A program made the translations under genes and the position numbers. A stretch of 14,647 bases of DNA, from positions 1-14,647 of the forward strand of contig CAZLPW010000052.1 in assembly GCA_964561495.1 (NCBI GenBank), given 5' to 3'. The DNA is from CAZLPW01 sp964561495 (GTDB lineage: Bacteria > Fidelibacterota > Marinisomatia > Marinisomatales > UBA1611). Within the stretch, counting starts at the first letter, position 1, and every line of letters begins with the position of its first letter. Shown piece after piece: positions 1 to 7,588 of this stretch. The notes beneath the pieces were generated by a model. It was not told the DNA's origin. It ran no database searches and worked only from the letters and a program-made list of their open reading frames with translations.

Positions 1-72
1 TGATAGGCTACAGGTGTAAGTACAGTAATGTATTCAGCCGAGTAGTACTAATTAGTCGAATGACTTTACCAA
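1..72 (+). rRNA. 23S ribosomal RNA, 3' end (partial)
   Basis: The first ~72 bases match the conserved 3' end of bacterial 23S rRNA: the tract tgataggc, then a stem-loop region with gtgtaag-like sequence, then the actaat segment near 46-52 and a cttt-acc tail. In the Escherichia coli gene the equivalent stretch lies just before the mature 3' end. The rest of the gene lies upstream of the window. The 3' boundary is estimated by alignment from memory and could be off by several bases, because the partner strand of the terminal processing stem is not visible. Confidence 0.9.
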
Positions 73-119
73 TCTATCATTCTTGATTATGGCTTTGGCC
101 CAATTTCCAAAATATTTAT

Positions 120-237
120 TCCGGTGATTATAGCGTGGGGGAAACACCCGATCCCATTTCGAACTCGGCAGTTAAGTCCCACAGCGCCGATGGTACTGCG
201 CGGGAAACCAGCGTGGGAGAGTAGGACATTGCCGGGA
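120..237 (+). rRNA. rrf: 5S ribosomal RNA
   Basis: This stretch of about 118 bases carries the 5S hallmarks: the central cccatttcgaactcgg segment, the gttaagtccc helix, the gatggtact loop and the gtgggagagtagg strand near the 3' end. Its ends pair with each other (ccggtga near 121 with the attgccgg strand near 228-235), forming helix I. It follows the 23S end by about 47 bases with no tRNA between, the standard 23S-5S order, and a terminator comes directly after. The exact ends are placed from the helix I pairing and may be off by one to three bases. Confidence 0.95.
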
Positions 238-248
238 ACTTTTCTAAG

Positions 249-282
249 AGATGGCTCCTTTTTGGAAGGAGCCATCTTTTTA
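249..282 (+). terminator. Rho-independent terminator of the rRNA operon
   Basis: There is a perfect 12-bp inverted repeat: agatggctcctt at 249-260 pairs with aaggagccatct at 266-277 around a 5-base loop. A run of T follows at 278-281. The stem is GC-rich compared with its surroundings. It sits 12 bases after the 5S end and 76 bases before the next gene, so it should end the rRNA transcript and separate it from the protein-coding cluster. Confidence 0.93.
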
Positions 283-357
283 TAAAATCTATCATAAATA
301 TCTTTGTAAAGATAAAAGAACAAGCGTTAAATTGCTTTATTGAATCACGGTAGACCT

Positions 358-1527
358 ATGAAAATAAATGTAATGATATTCAAAATATTTTTTGTCTTTT
401 CCCTTTTTTTACCCATAAAGGGGCAAACTCTAAACCTTCAGGGCGAAATTTTTGAGTATGCGACATACTATGTTAGTAGTTTTGACATAGCTACAGGTGC
501 GACTAATGTACAAATTTTTAGGTACGAGTTGTCTTCTTCTAGTTATCCAGTATCTATTCAATTACAGTTCTATGCTTCTCTAGTTTCTCCTCAATTAGGG
601 ATTAATTCCCCTACAACTATTGTTAAACTAACTACGGATCCTTTTGACCTAAAGGCACCAGTTATTATAGATAATCGAGATATCTCTTCAGAGACTTCAG
701 AAATCTTTGATTTAGCTTCACCACCAAATCAAATAACACTTACTGGAAGGATGGAAGAAAGTCTTGACCCAACAAAAGCAGATGCAATACTACAGAGTAT
801 TTTATCAAGTGGAAAAATATCTGATGGACAATATACTTTTTCTGTTAAAATATTATCTGCTGAAAATGGAAATGAATTAGTTTCAGATGAAAAAACAATC
901 GTAGTTCAGGCTCCAGTTTCAATTAGCTTGGAATCACCTGGTGGGGTATTATCAGATACGTTGGATAATGTTATTTATTCTACATTTCCAATTTTTCAAT
1001 GGTTTGCTCAATCTGGTACTGGTTTTAATACATATATTCGGGTTGCAGAGTTTAATAGACAATTACATAGTTCTCCTGAAGATGCTATTGAGGATCAACG
1101 GGTTCTCCCCTTTGATCAAAATGAATATTGGTATCCTATAGACAATGTAAATAGTTTTCAGTATCCTTTTAGTGGCGCCTATCCATTAGAAGAGGGAAAT
1201 GTTTATGTATGGCAGGTGAGAAAGACGATGCCTACTACTGCTGGTGAACAAGAACTTCTTTCATCAATTTTTTCTTTTAAGATTGGAGTTTCTGGACAGA
1301 TGAGTGATACAAATCCAGTTAATAACGCTTTATTGCTTGCTTTAAAACAAGCAATTGGCGATGATCAGTTTAATGCATTGTTTGGTCAAGGTAATGAACT
1401 CCAAGGTTTTGTTCCAAGTGGACAATTAGAGATTAATGGTGTAACTGTAGATGAGTCGAGTGTGAGTTATTTACTAAATCAAATTATGAATCAGAATGTA
1501 GTTATTAAGAGTTTGGCTATAGAATAA
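358..1527 (+). CDS. Secreted Ig-like protein of unknown function
   Basis: I do not recognise this family. From the ATG at 358 it is 389 residues. A short Lys-containing N-terminus is followed by a hydrophobic stretch (about residues 5-18, IFKIFFVFSLFLPI) and a plausible signal-peptidase I site after KGQ, so export is likely. The N-terminal half is rich in short alternating Ser/Thr/Val beta-type stretches. Residues ~190-315 look like one Ig/fibronectin-type domain, with a PIFQWF strand early and a YVWQVR strand late, a pattern seen in many FCB surface proteins. The last ~70 residues are a separate, more helical segment rich in Gln and Asn. A TTG six codons upstream (340) keeps the frame but would put a polar segment before the signal peptide, so the ATG is preferred. 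Its stop overlaps the start of the fecR-like gene, implying a shared transcript and probably a shared envelope role. Confidence 0.8.
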   Translation: MKINVMIFKIFFVFSLFLPIKGQTLNLQGEIFEYATYYVSSFDIATGATNVQIFRYELSSSSYPVSIQLQFYASLVSPQLGINSPTTIVKLTTDPFDLKAPVIIDNRDISSETSEIFDLASPPNQITLTGRMEESLDPTKADAILQSILSSGKISDGQYTFSVKILSAENGNELVSDEKTIVVQAPVSISLESPGGVLSDTLDNVIYSTFPIFQWFAQSGTGFNTYIRVAEFNRQLHSSPEDAIEDQRVLPFDQNEYWYPIDNVNSFQYPFSGAYPLEEGNVYVWQVRKTMPTTAGEQELLSSIFSFKIGVSGQMSDTNPVNNALLLALKQAIGDDQFNALFGQGNELQGFVPSGQLEINGVTVDESSVSYLLNQIMNQNVVIKSLAIE

Positions 1528-2195
1528 TGAAGCATAATATTTATTTTTCATATTTCTTTTTAATCCTTTCTTTTTGCTATTCAGAAAAAATTGCGGTTGC
1601 TACTAAAATAAAGGGTGAAGTTGAACGTATGGAGTCAGGTAAAAAAATATTCTCTGTATTAAAACCTGGGACTATTTTAAGCGATGGAGATAAAATAAGA
1701 TCTGGAAGAGATGGCTTCGCTGCTTTGATCTTTATTGATGATAAGTCTATATTAAAGATTAAAGAGAATTCTGAGGTAGTGATTACTGGACAGCGTACTG
1801 CAGCCAGTATTTCAAAAAAAATAAATATGGATGGTGGCATTATAAGAGCCACTGTTATAAAACAAAATACCGATTTTGTTATACAAACACCGACCTCAGT
1901 TGCATCAGTAAAAGGAACCGATTTTTGGATGTTGTCTGATCCGTCTTTGGGTGATCAAGTGATAGGATTAGAGGGCATTATATCACTCATTAATTCTGAG
2001 ACAGGTCAAGAAATGGATGTAACATCAGGAACTACTGGTGCATCTACTATTGATGGGCAAGTAGTAGTGAGCGAAACAGATCCAAGCTCAATTCCATCTG
2101 ACCCTACAGATACAGGTGAAAGCGCATCACAAGTACGCATTTATTTAGATGGCCCAAATGGTGCCCAAAAAGTATTGATAATTGATTATCAGTAG
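1527..2195 (+). CDS. FecR-domain periplasmic protein
   Basis: This 222-residue protein has an N-terminal signal peptide (hydrophobic residues ~5-18, likely cleavage near residue 19) followed by a FecR domain (~25-160). The recognisable parts are the KPGTILSDGDKIRSG turn, the strand around FIDDKSILKIKENSEV, the GGIIRATV strand and the TPTSVASVKGTDFWM strand, where FecR domains typically read P.a...v.GT.f. FecR domains sit in the periplasm and pass signals or bind surface partners. The classical FecR is an anti-sigma regulator, but this protein lacks a cytoplasmic anti-sigma part, so it is a FecR-like ligand or scaffold rather than true FecR. The ~50-residue C-terminal tail is rich in Ser, Thr, Pro and Asp and may be flexible. 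Cys17 is preceded by Phe, so it does not form a good lipobox. The TAATG overlap with the previous gene suggests translational coupling. Confidence 0.88.
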   Translation: MKHNIYFSYFFLILSFCYSEKIAVATKIKGEVERMESGKKIFSVLKPGTILSDGDKIRSGRDGFAALIFIDDKSILKIKENSEVVITGQRTAASISKKINMDGGIIRATVIKQNTDFVIQTPTSVASVKGTDFWMLSDPSLGDQVIGLEGIISLINSETGQEMDVTSGTTGASTIDGQVVVSETDPSSIPSDPTDTGESASQVRIYLDGPNGAQKVLIIDYQ

Positions 2196-2204
2196 TTTTT
2201 TTTT
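2173..2204 (+). terminator. Weak AT-rich hairpin with T9 tract (possible attenuator)
   Basis: An inverted repeat, tattgataa at 2173-2181 and ttatcagta at 2186-2194, closes a 4-base ttga loop with one G-T pair. It is followed at once by nine T residues (2196-2204). It covers the last codons and stop of the fecR-like gene and lies in the largest gap between complete genes (39 bases). The stem has only one G-C pair, so it would be far weaker than the rRNA terminator. It may reduce rather than stop transcription into the barrel gene, or may be chance in AT-rich DNA. Confidence 0.3.
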
Positions 2205-2234
2205 AGAATTTAATTTTACAGACTGTCCTAAGCG

Positions 2235-5024
2235 TTGAATAAGTTTTTTTTAAGTTTATTCGTTTTATTTAATTATGTTTTTGGACAAATGTCTGAGCCT
2301 TTCTATCATATCTCACCATCAAATATTATATCAGGGAATGATACAGAGATATTAGTTATTCTGGAAAATAATGATAAAATTATATCGGGGACTCTATTCT
2401 TTAGACAATCGGATGAGATTAGTTATCAAGAGGTAGGTATGGATTTTAAAAATGGTTCTTGGGTAGGCATTATTCCTGGAGAAAGAGTTCAGGGCTCTTT
2501 AATTGAGTATGTAGTTATTTTTCAAAATTTAAATGGTGGTCAAATAGGTGTCCCGTTAGCAATTGATCCATTTGCTTCACCCTTAAACTTTTCAGTTTCC
2601 ATGACTGCTTCAAACCTTCAAAACCAAAATATTACAAAGACTTCTACTAGTGATTATATTGATGCTGATATTTTAATTCTTGCACCAGAACCAGGCTCCT
2701 TAAATAGACCAGATGAAATCGTAATTTCTCTTTCTTTATTTAATGCTCCGATTGTTGATCAGGATAAATACATATTGTATTTAGATGGGACTGATGTAAC
2801 TGAAAATTCTTTAATTGATGGAGAAGTTTTATCGTTTATTCCTGAAAATGAGCTTGAAATTGGGTTACATAATATTAGAGTGTTATTTAAGTCTACTTAT
2901 GGTTTAGATATAACTCCAGTTGAGTGGGCATTTAATGTTAGTAAAGGCACCCGAAATATGACAGAGTCGTTTAAATATAAGGGTTATTTTAATGGGAAAA
3001 ACAGTAGAAATACTGCTTCTAGGAATGTGGTATCTGAAATAGTATATAACGGAAAATTTGAAGGAGAATTAAGTTGGATAAAGGCTAACTTTTCGTTAAA
3101 AAATTCGAGTAGAGAGTCAGTTTATATGCAACCTTTGGATCGTTCAACGTTATCTTTGAGGTTTACTGATTATGCTACATTTGAGACAGGTGATTCATAT
3201 CCATCTTTATCTCCTTATATTTTGGATGGCAAGAGGGTTCGAGGACAATATCTAAATCTTAATTTGCCATATATAAAAATACAGTATGTCAATGGTAAGT
3301 TAAACAGAGGAGTTCAATACCAGAATAAATTAAATGGTGCTTTGAAAATTATTGAAGATAATACGAGTATTGCGTCTAATGGTGGGAAAATTTATTCGTT
3401 TACCAGAAAAGGATATACCTTCCCGCGTGATATATTGGCTGCTAGAATAGCAATCAATGCGTTTAAATCTTTTAGTACTGGTTTTCATTTTATGAAGGTT
3501 AAAGATAATTTTTCAAAGGTAAGTTTGAAGGTCCCTGGAAATAGTTTGTTTGATGTTGATAGTACATTAGATAACATAGAAGATGGTGTATATTCATACT
3601 CAGAATTTTTATCAGATATAATTGGTCCTCTTGATACTATAGTAATTAAAGATAATGATTGGGATGATGGTAAGCCTATTGAAAATCTTGCATTAGGGTT
3701 TGATTTAGAAAAAGCGTTTGATAATAGACAATTAGTTTTTCAAATGGCTTGGAATATGACATGGACTAATAATAATATATCTGAGGGAGTTATATCTTTA
3801 GATGATGCAGATGTTTTATTGGATACATTGGATGATAATGCAATAATGGATATCCCCATTGATGATTTTCCTGATCCAGCTACCTACAAAGATATTATAA
3901 CTATTCATCCTTTATACATGGTTCCTTTGGTTCCATTAGATCCTATTACATTTGAGAAGAACCCAGTGAGGGCAATTCTAAACATGCCATCTTCGGCATA
4001 TAACATTCGGCTTAAGGGTAGCTATTCTCTTAATAATTTATTATTAGAATACAGACAGATTGGTCCCGAATATAAGAGTTATGGAAATCCATATTTAACC
4101 AATAATATAAGAGAATTTATTATTAATGATAGACTATCTTTGCTAGGTCGCAGATTAATGTTGCTGGTGGGTTATAACTACAAAGATAATAGTCTTTCCG
4201 AAACTGTCGCAAATCCCCTAAAAACAAGGACAATGACTTTAAATACAACTTTAGTTCCTGGACCTGGCGCAGTGTCTTTAATTTTTAATCTTAGGTCAAT
4301 TAATCAGACCAATGGAATAGATAGTCTTGAGGTGAATAGTTACGGTGATATTTTGGCTGATAAGAGAGAAGACTCTCAAGCAATTAATTCTTTGGTCTCA
4401 ATTAATATTCCTAGCTCTGGACCTAATTCTTCTAGTACTATTGCTTTAAATATAAACTCAATTTCATATCTTGATAATCTTGAGATAGATAGACAAAAAG
4501 ATTATTTATTTCAGAAGTCCAATATGAAAAATTATTCTGCTAATATTTCATCAAGATTTAATAATTCTTTAAAAACATCTTTGTCTGTGAATAAAACTAT
4601 AGTTTATACACCCTTTTTGCTTAGTGATGGCAACAACAAAAAAGGTGTAACAGAGACTTCTTGGTTTTCTTTATCTTCAAAAGCGCAATATCAATTTGAT
4701 ATAACCTTACCTTCAATATCGTGGCTAGATAAAATAAATGAAATATTTGAAAATAAATTATTATTCAAAACTGGACTAGATTATATGACAAATGGGAAAA
4801 ATAAAGATGAAGAAATACAAATTTTTGGTATAAAAATGGGTGCGGAATTGGATATCGTCAAAAATTTAGTTTTAAGTGCTAATGCTTCTATACGTTTAAA
4901 TAAATCTAGTGGGAATGTTAAAGATGGTTTAGATAATGATAGTAATGGAAAAATTGATGATAAAGGTGAAAAAATCATTATTAATAACTCAGGGTTTTTT
5001 ATATCATTAGGGTATCGTTTTTGA
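2235..5024 (+). CDS. Large Ig-like / predicted outer-membrane beta-barrel protein
   Basis: This protein has 929 residues and I cannot name its family. The start is TTG at 2235. The frame is closed by a TAA at 2229-2231, and only this start keeps the signal peptide (NKFFLSLFVLFNYVFGQ, cleavage near 18); the next ATG (2289) would remove it. Two Ig-like domains follow, about residues 20-120 (with the GSLIEYVV strand) and 145-235 (with YILYLDGTDVT and GLHNIRVLF). From ~245 to the end are many alternating polar/hydrophobic strands with Asn/Ser-rich turns. The protein ends in a strand terminating GYRF, the C-terminal Phe typical of outer-membrane barrels recognised by BamA. Oddities are an Asp-rich loop (522-547) and a D-x-D-x-N-G-x-x-D type calcium-like motif (900-908) just before the last strand. 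It lies 7 bases upstream of the CHASE2 cyclase. A surface sensor, adhesin or pore are all possible; the barrel call is inferred from composition. Confidence 0.78.
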   Translation: MNKFFLSLFVLFNYVFGQMSEPFYHISPSNIISGNDTEILVILENNDKIISGTLFFRQSDEISYQEVGMDFKNGSWVGIIPGERVQGSLIEYVVIFQNLNGGQIGVPLAIDPFASPLNFSVSMTASNLQNQNITKTSTSDYIDADILILAPEPGSLNRPDEIVISLSLFNAPIVDQDKYILYLDGTDVTENSLIDGEVLSFIPENELEIGLHNIRVLFKSTYGLDITPVEWAFNVSKGTRNMTESFKYKGYFNGKNSRNTASRNVVSEIVYNGKFEGELSWIKANFSLKNSSRESVYMQPLDRSTLSLRFTDYATFETGDSYPSLSPYILDGKRVRGQYLNLNLPYIKIQYVNGKLNRGVQYQNKLNGALKIIEDNTSIASNGGKIYSFTRKGYTFPRDILAARIAINAFKSFSTGFHFMKVKDNFSKVSLKVPGNSLFDVDSTLDNIEDGVYSYSEFLSDIIGPLDTIVIKDNDWDDGKPIENLALGFDLEKAFDNRQLVFQMAWNMTWTNNNISEGVISLDDADVLLDTLDDNAIMDIPIDDFPDPATYKDIITIHPLYMVPLVPLDPITFEKNPVRAILNMPSSAYNIRLKGSYSLNNLLLEYRQIGPEYKSYGNPYLTNNIREFIINDRLSLLGRRLMLLVGYNYKDNSLSETVANPLKTRTMTLNTTLVPGPGAVSLIFNLRSINQTNGIDSLEVNSYGDILADKREDSQAINSLVSINIPSSGPNSSSTIALNINSISYLDNLEIDRQKDYLFQKSNMKNYSANISSRFNNSLKTSLSVNKTIVYTPFLLSDGNNKKGVTETSWFSLSSKAQYQFDITLPSISWLDKINEIFENKLLFKTGLDYMTNGKNKDEEIQIFGIKMGAELDIVKNLVLSANASIRLNKSSGNVKDGLDNDSNGKIDDKGEKIIINNSGFFISLGYRF
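3798..3875 (+). other. Asp-rich predicted loop in the barrel protein
   Basis: This stretch encodes residues 522-547, where 10 of 26 residues are Asp, interrupted by Leu, Ile and Ala. It sits between predicted beta-strands and is followed by a Pro-rich stretch. It could be a surface loop that binds divalent cations. No standard calcium-binding signature is complete here, so the role is inferred from composition only. Confidence 0.4.
4923..4970 (+). other. Calcium-loop-like DxDxNGxxD motif near the barrel C-terminus
   Basis: Residues 897-912 read DGLDNDSNGKIDDKGE, which contains the D-x-D-x-N-G-x-x-D spacing of thrombospondin type 3 and EF-hand-like calcium loops. In the barrel protein it lies between the last two predicted strands, so it should form the final loop. 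Calcium binding is inferred from the spacing, not shown. Confidence 0.5.
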
Positions 5025-5031
5025 TTAGAAA

Positions 5032-7575
5032 ATGAAGAATTTTTTTAAAGAACATATTATAGACATTTCTCTAACAGGCGGATCAATTTTTCTTACATGT
5101 TTCTTACATTGGTTTGGTATGTTTGATTTTTCTGAACTTAAAACATATGATTATCGATTTCATTCTGTGCGAGGGCCACTTACAGGTTGGCGGGCAGCTG
5201 ATTCTACAATAATTGATATTGGAACTGATGTTGTTATGGTAGATGTTGATGATGAGGCATGGCGCTTATTACAAGAAAAAAAAATCCCTTGGCCTTATCC
5301 AAGAGGCGATATTTGGGCCCGTGTAATTAATAATTTATCAATGGCAGGAGCAAAAGTTATTGCTTTTGATATACAGTTTGATTCTCCTGATTCTAGATCA
5401 GAGTATTTACGCAGCGTTAGCAATAATTTACCAGAAGATTTTAGACAGTATTTACCAGGACATGGTGATATACTTCTAGCAGAATCAATTACCAATGCAA
5501 AAAAGAATGGAACGAAGGTGGTTATGGACGTTAAAATGGTAAGAGAACCAAACCGAATTCCTCCTCAGTATATTGCCTATCCAGTTTCTGAAATTATGGA
5601 TGCTGAACCAGGTATTGGTTTGATTAATGATATGCTTGACATTGATGGCTTTTCTCGTCAATATAGCATTGCAGGTTTTCTAGAACATGACACTTCACAA
5701 AAAGCTTATTTATCTCTTGGACTCAAATGTGTAAAAGAATTTTTAGATATTCCAGATAGTGTTGAACCAAAATTTAATTTTATTGAAAATATTTGGGATT
5801 TTGATACGTTAAAAATAAAAGCATATGGCAGAAGTAATAATTTTTTGGTCAATTATTATGGACCTCCATCTGGTTATAAAATGCCTGGTAGTCAAAACGT
5901 TAGATCTTGGGGAACCTTCCCAAGATATTCGCTTACGCAGGTAATTGATACCAAAGAATTTGAGTTGTCAGAAGATCTCGATTGGATGAGTCAATTTCTT
6001 CCTGGTGAAATTCCTGATTGGATATTGGCAATTGAGGATGACACCGAAAGAAAAGAAATGATGGAAATGATGGGTATAGGAAATGAATTTGATGTTAAGA
6101 AATCTCCCTTTTTTAATAAAATAGTAATTATTGGGGTTTCAGTTGAGGTTATCCATGATGTTAAGCATACACCATTTTACAATTATTTAGGCTTGCCACA
6201 ACTAACTCCAGGTATGGAAACCCATGTTAACGCAATTCAAACAATTCTTCATAATAATTATATAGATGTTATTGGTGGACAGGCTACAAGAATATTTTCT
6301 GATCGGCAGTTCTACCCAGTGGTTTATTTTTTACTAATAGTATTTTTATGTTTTGTTGCTTTTTTAATCATAAATGTAATTACAATAAACCCAATAATTG
6401 GAGGTTTTTTAGTTATTTGTGAATGTATCATATACTGGAGCATTTCATGTGGATTATTTTCTAATGATATTTTTTGGGGCTTCAAAAATTTCCTTTCTTT
6501 TTTATTACCTAATAGTATTTATGATATTTTTTATTCCAGTTTAAGTGTAAAACTCCCACTTCCTGGGAATACATATTTATTACCAATTGTAGCTCCTATT
6601 TTTGGTGTATTACTAACATATTTTAGTAATGTTATATATAGATTTATAGTAGAACAGAATGATAAAAAGTTTTTAAAAGAGACTTTCGGAACTTATATAT
6701 CTCCTGAAGTTCTTGATAAAATGTATGAGGAACATCAGGCTCCTCAGCTTGGAGGAGTTCAAGGATATCATACGGCTTTTTTCTCCGATATTCAAAACTT
6801 TTCTTCTTTTTCTGAAGCTTTAGAACCAGAACGTATGGTTTCTTTGATGAATGAATATCTTACAGCTATGACCGAGGTCATTTTAGATAATAAAGGTACA
6901 CTAGACAAGTATATTGGCGATGCAATTGTTGCATTTTATGGTGCCCCAGTTTTTGTCGATTCGCAAGAGAAAAAAGCTTGCGAAACGGCGCTGCAAATGC
7001 AAGAAAGGCTGGAAGTGCTTAGAAAAAAATGGCAGTCGGAAGATGATTGGCCGTCTATAGTTTTGTCTATGCAGCATAGGATTGGACTAAATTCAGGTAA
7101 GATGGTAACTGGCAATATGGGATCTAATATTAGAATGAATTATACTATGATGGGAGATACTGTTAATCTAGCAGCAAGGCTCGAGTCGTCTGCAAAACAA
7201 TATGGTATTTATAATTTTGTTGGTCATCCAATTTATGAAAAGGCAAAGGATGATTATGTATTTAGATTTTTAGATTTTACACGAGTTAAGGGGAAAAATA
7301 TTCCAGTTAAAGTATATGAGTTAGTAAATAGAAAAACCATGATAAAGAAAAACACACTAGATCTAGTAAATGAATTTGAAATAGGGATGGATTTATATTT
7401 TCAACAAAAATGGGATGAGGCTTTGGAACAATTTAAAAAATCAGAAAAAATGGAGGACCATTTTGAATCAAGAAATACAACTCCTTCAGCAGTTTTTATT
7501 AAACGATGTAAGCTATTTAAATCTAATCCTCCAGGAAAGGATTGGGATGGCGTTTGGACAATGGCCTCGAAATGA
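5032..7575 (+). CDS. CHASE2-domain class III adenylate cyclase
   Basis: This 847-residue membrane protein is predicted to make cAMP from ATP in response to an extracytoplasmic signal. Order of parts: one N-terminal transmembrane helix (~11-30); a periplasmic CHASE2 domain (~35-420, with the VVMVDVDD opening, AKVIAFDIQF, and the closing KIVIIG / PGMETHVNAIQTIL segments); three transmembrane helices (~427-447, 453-475, 514-537); and a cytoplasmic class III cyclase domain (~575-745). All key residues are present: metal-binding D586 and D630, adenine-selecting K626 and T705 (class IIIb pattern), and transition-state N712 and R716 in the GDTVNLAARLE motif. The C-terminal tail has a TPR-like helix pair (~785-805) and ends with the RCKLF...NPPGKDWDGVW block common in such cyclases. 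The Lys/Thr pair argues for ATP over GTP. It sits between the barrel gene and porX (7 and 13 bases), so co-transcription is likely. Confidence 0.95.
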   Translation: MKNFFKEHIIDISLTGGSIFLTCFLHWFGMFDFSELKTYDYRFHSVRGPLTGWRAADSTIIDIGTDVVMVDVDDEAWRLLQEKKIPWPYPRGDIWARVINNLSMAGAKVIAFDIQFDSPDSRSEYLRSVSNNLPEDFRQYLPGHGDILLAESITNAKKNGTKVVMDVKMVREPNRIPPQYIAYPVSEIMDAEPGIGLINDMLDIDGFSRQYSIAGFLEHDTSQKAYLSLGLKCVKEFLDIPDSVEPKFNFIENIWDFDTLKIKAYGRSNNFLVNYYGPPSGYKMPGSQNVRSWGTFPRYSLTQVIDTKEFELSEDLDWMSQFLPGEIPDWILAIEDDTERKEMMEMMGIGNEFDVKKSPFFNKIVIIGVSVEVIHDVKHTPFYNYLGLPQLTPGMETHVNAIQTILHNNYIDVIGGQATRIFSDRQFYPVVYFLLIVFLCFVAFLIINVITINPIIGGFLVICECIIYWSISCGLFSNDIFWGFKNFLSFLLPNSIYDIFYSSLSVKLPLPGNTYLLPIVAPIFGVLLTYFSNVIYRFIVEQNDKKFLKETFGTYISPEVLDKMYEEHQAPQLGGVQGYHTAFFSDIQNFSSFSEALEPERMVSLMNEYLTAMTEVILDNKGTLDKYIGDAIVAFYGAPVFVDSQEKKACETALQMQERLEVLRKKWQSEDDWPSIVLSMQHRIGLNSGKMVTGNMGSNIRMNYTMMGDTVNLAARLESSAKQYGIYNFVGHPIYEKAKDDYVFRFLDFTRVKGKNIPVKVYELVNRKTMIKKNTLDLVNEFEIGMDLYFQQKWDEALEQFKKSEKMEDHFESRNTTPSAVFIKRCKLFKSNPPGKDWDGVWTMASK

Positions 7576-7588
7576 TTTATTGTAGATA

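Noticed and set aside
87..323. Open frame on the - strand across the 5S rRNA and terminator (78 codons).
   Set aside because: It lies antisense to the 5S gene and its terminator, and its apparent protein sequence is just translated rRNA.
340..357. TTG at 340 as the start of the first secreted protein.
   Set aside because: It would add six mostly polar residues before a good signal peptide, and an ATG is available at 358.
283..357. Promoter for the protein-coding block.
   Set aside because: Several TATA-like hexamers occur, but none pairs with a convincing -35 or a Bacteroidota-type -33 element at proper spacing, so I do not place one.
941..1141. 66-codon frame on the + strand inside the first secreted-protein gene.
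   Set aside because: It is wholly inside a better-supported gene in another frame and has a random Leu/Ile/Phe-rich composition.
1575..1580. Lipoprotein signal at Cys17 of the FecR protein.
   Set aside because: The residue before Cys is Phe, which does not fit the usual lipobox (small residue at -1); a standard signal-peptidase I site near residue 19 fits better.
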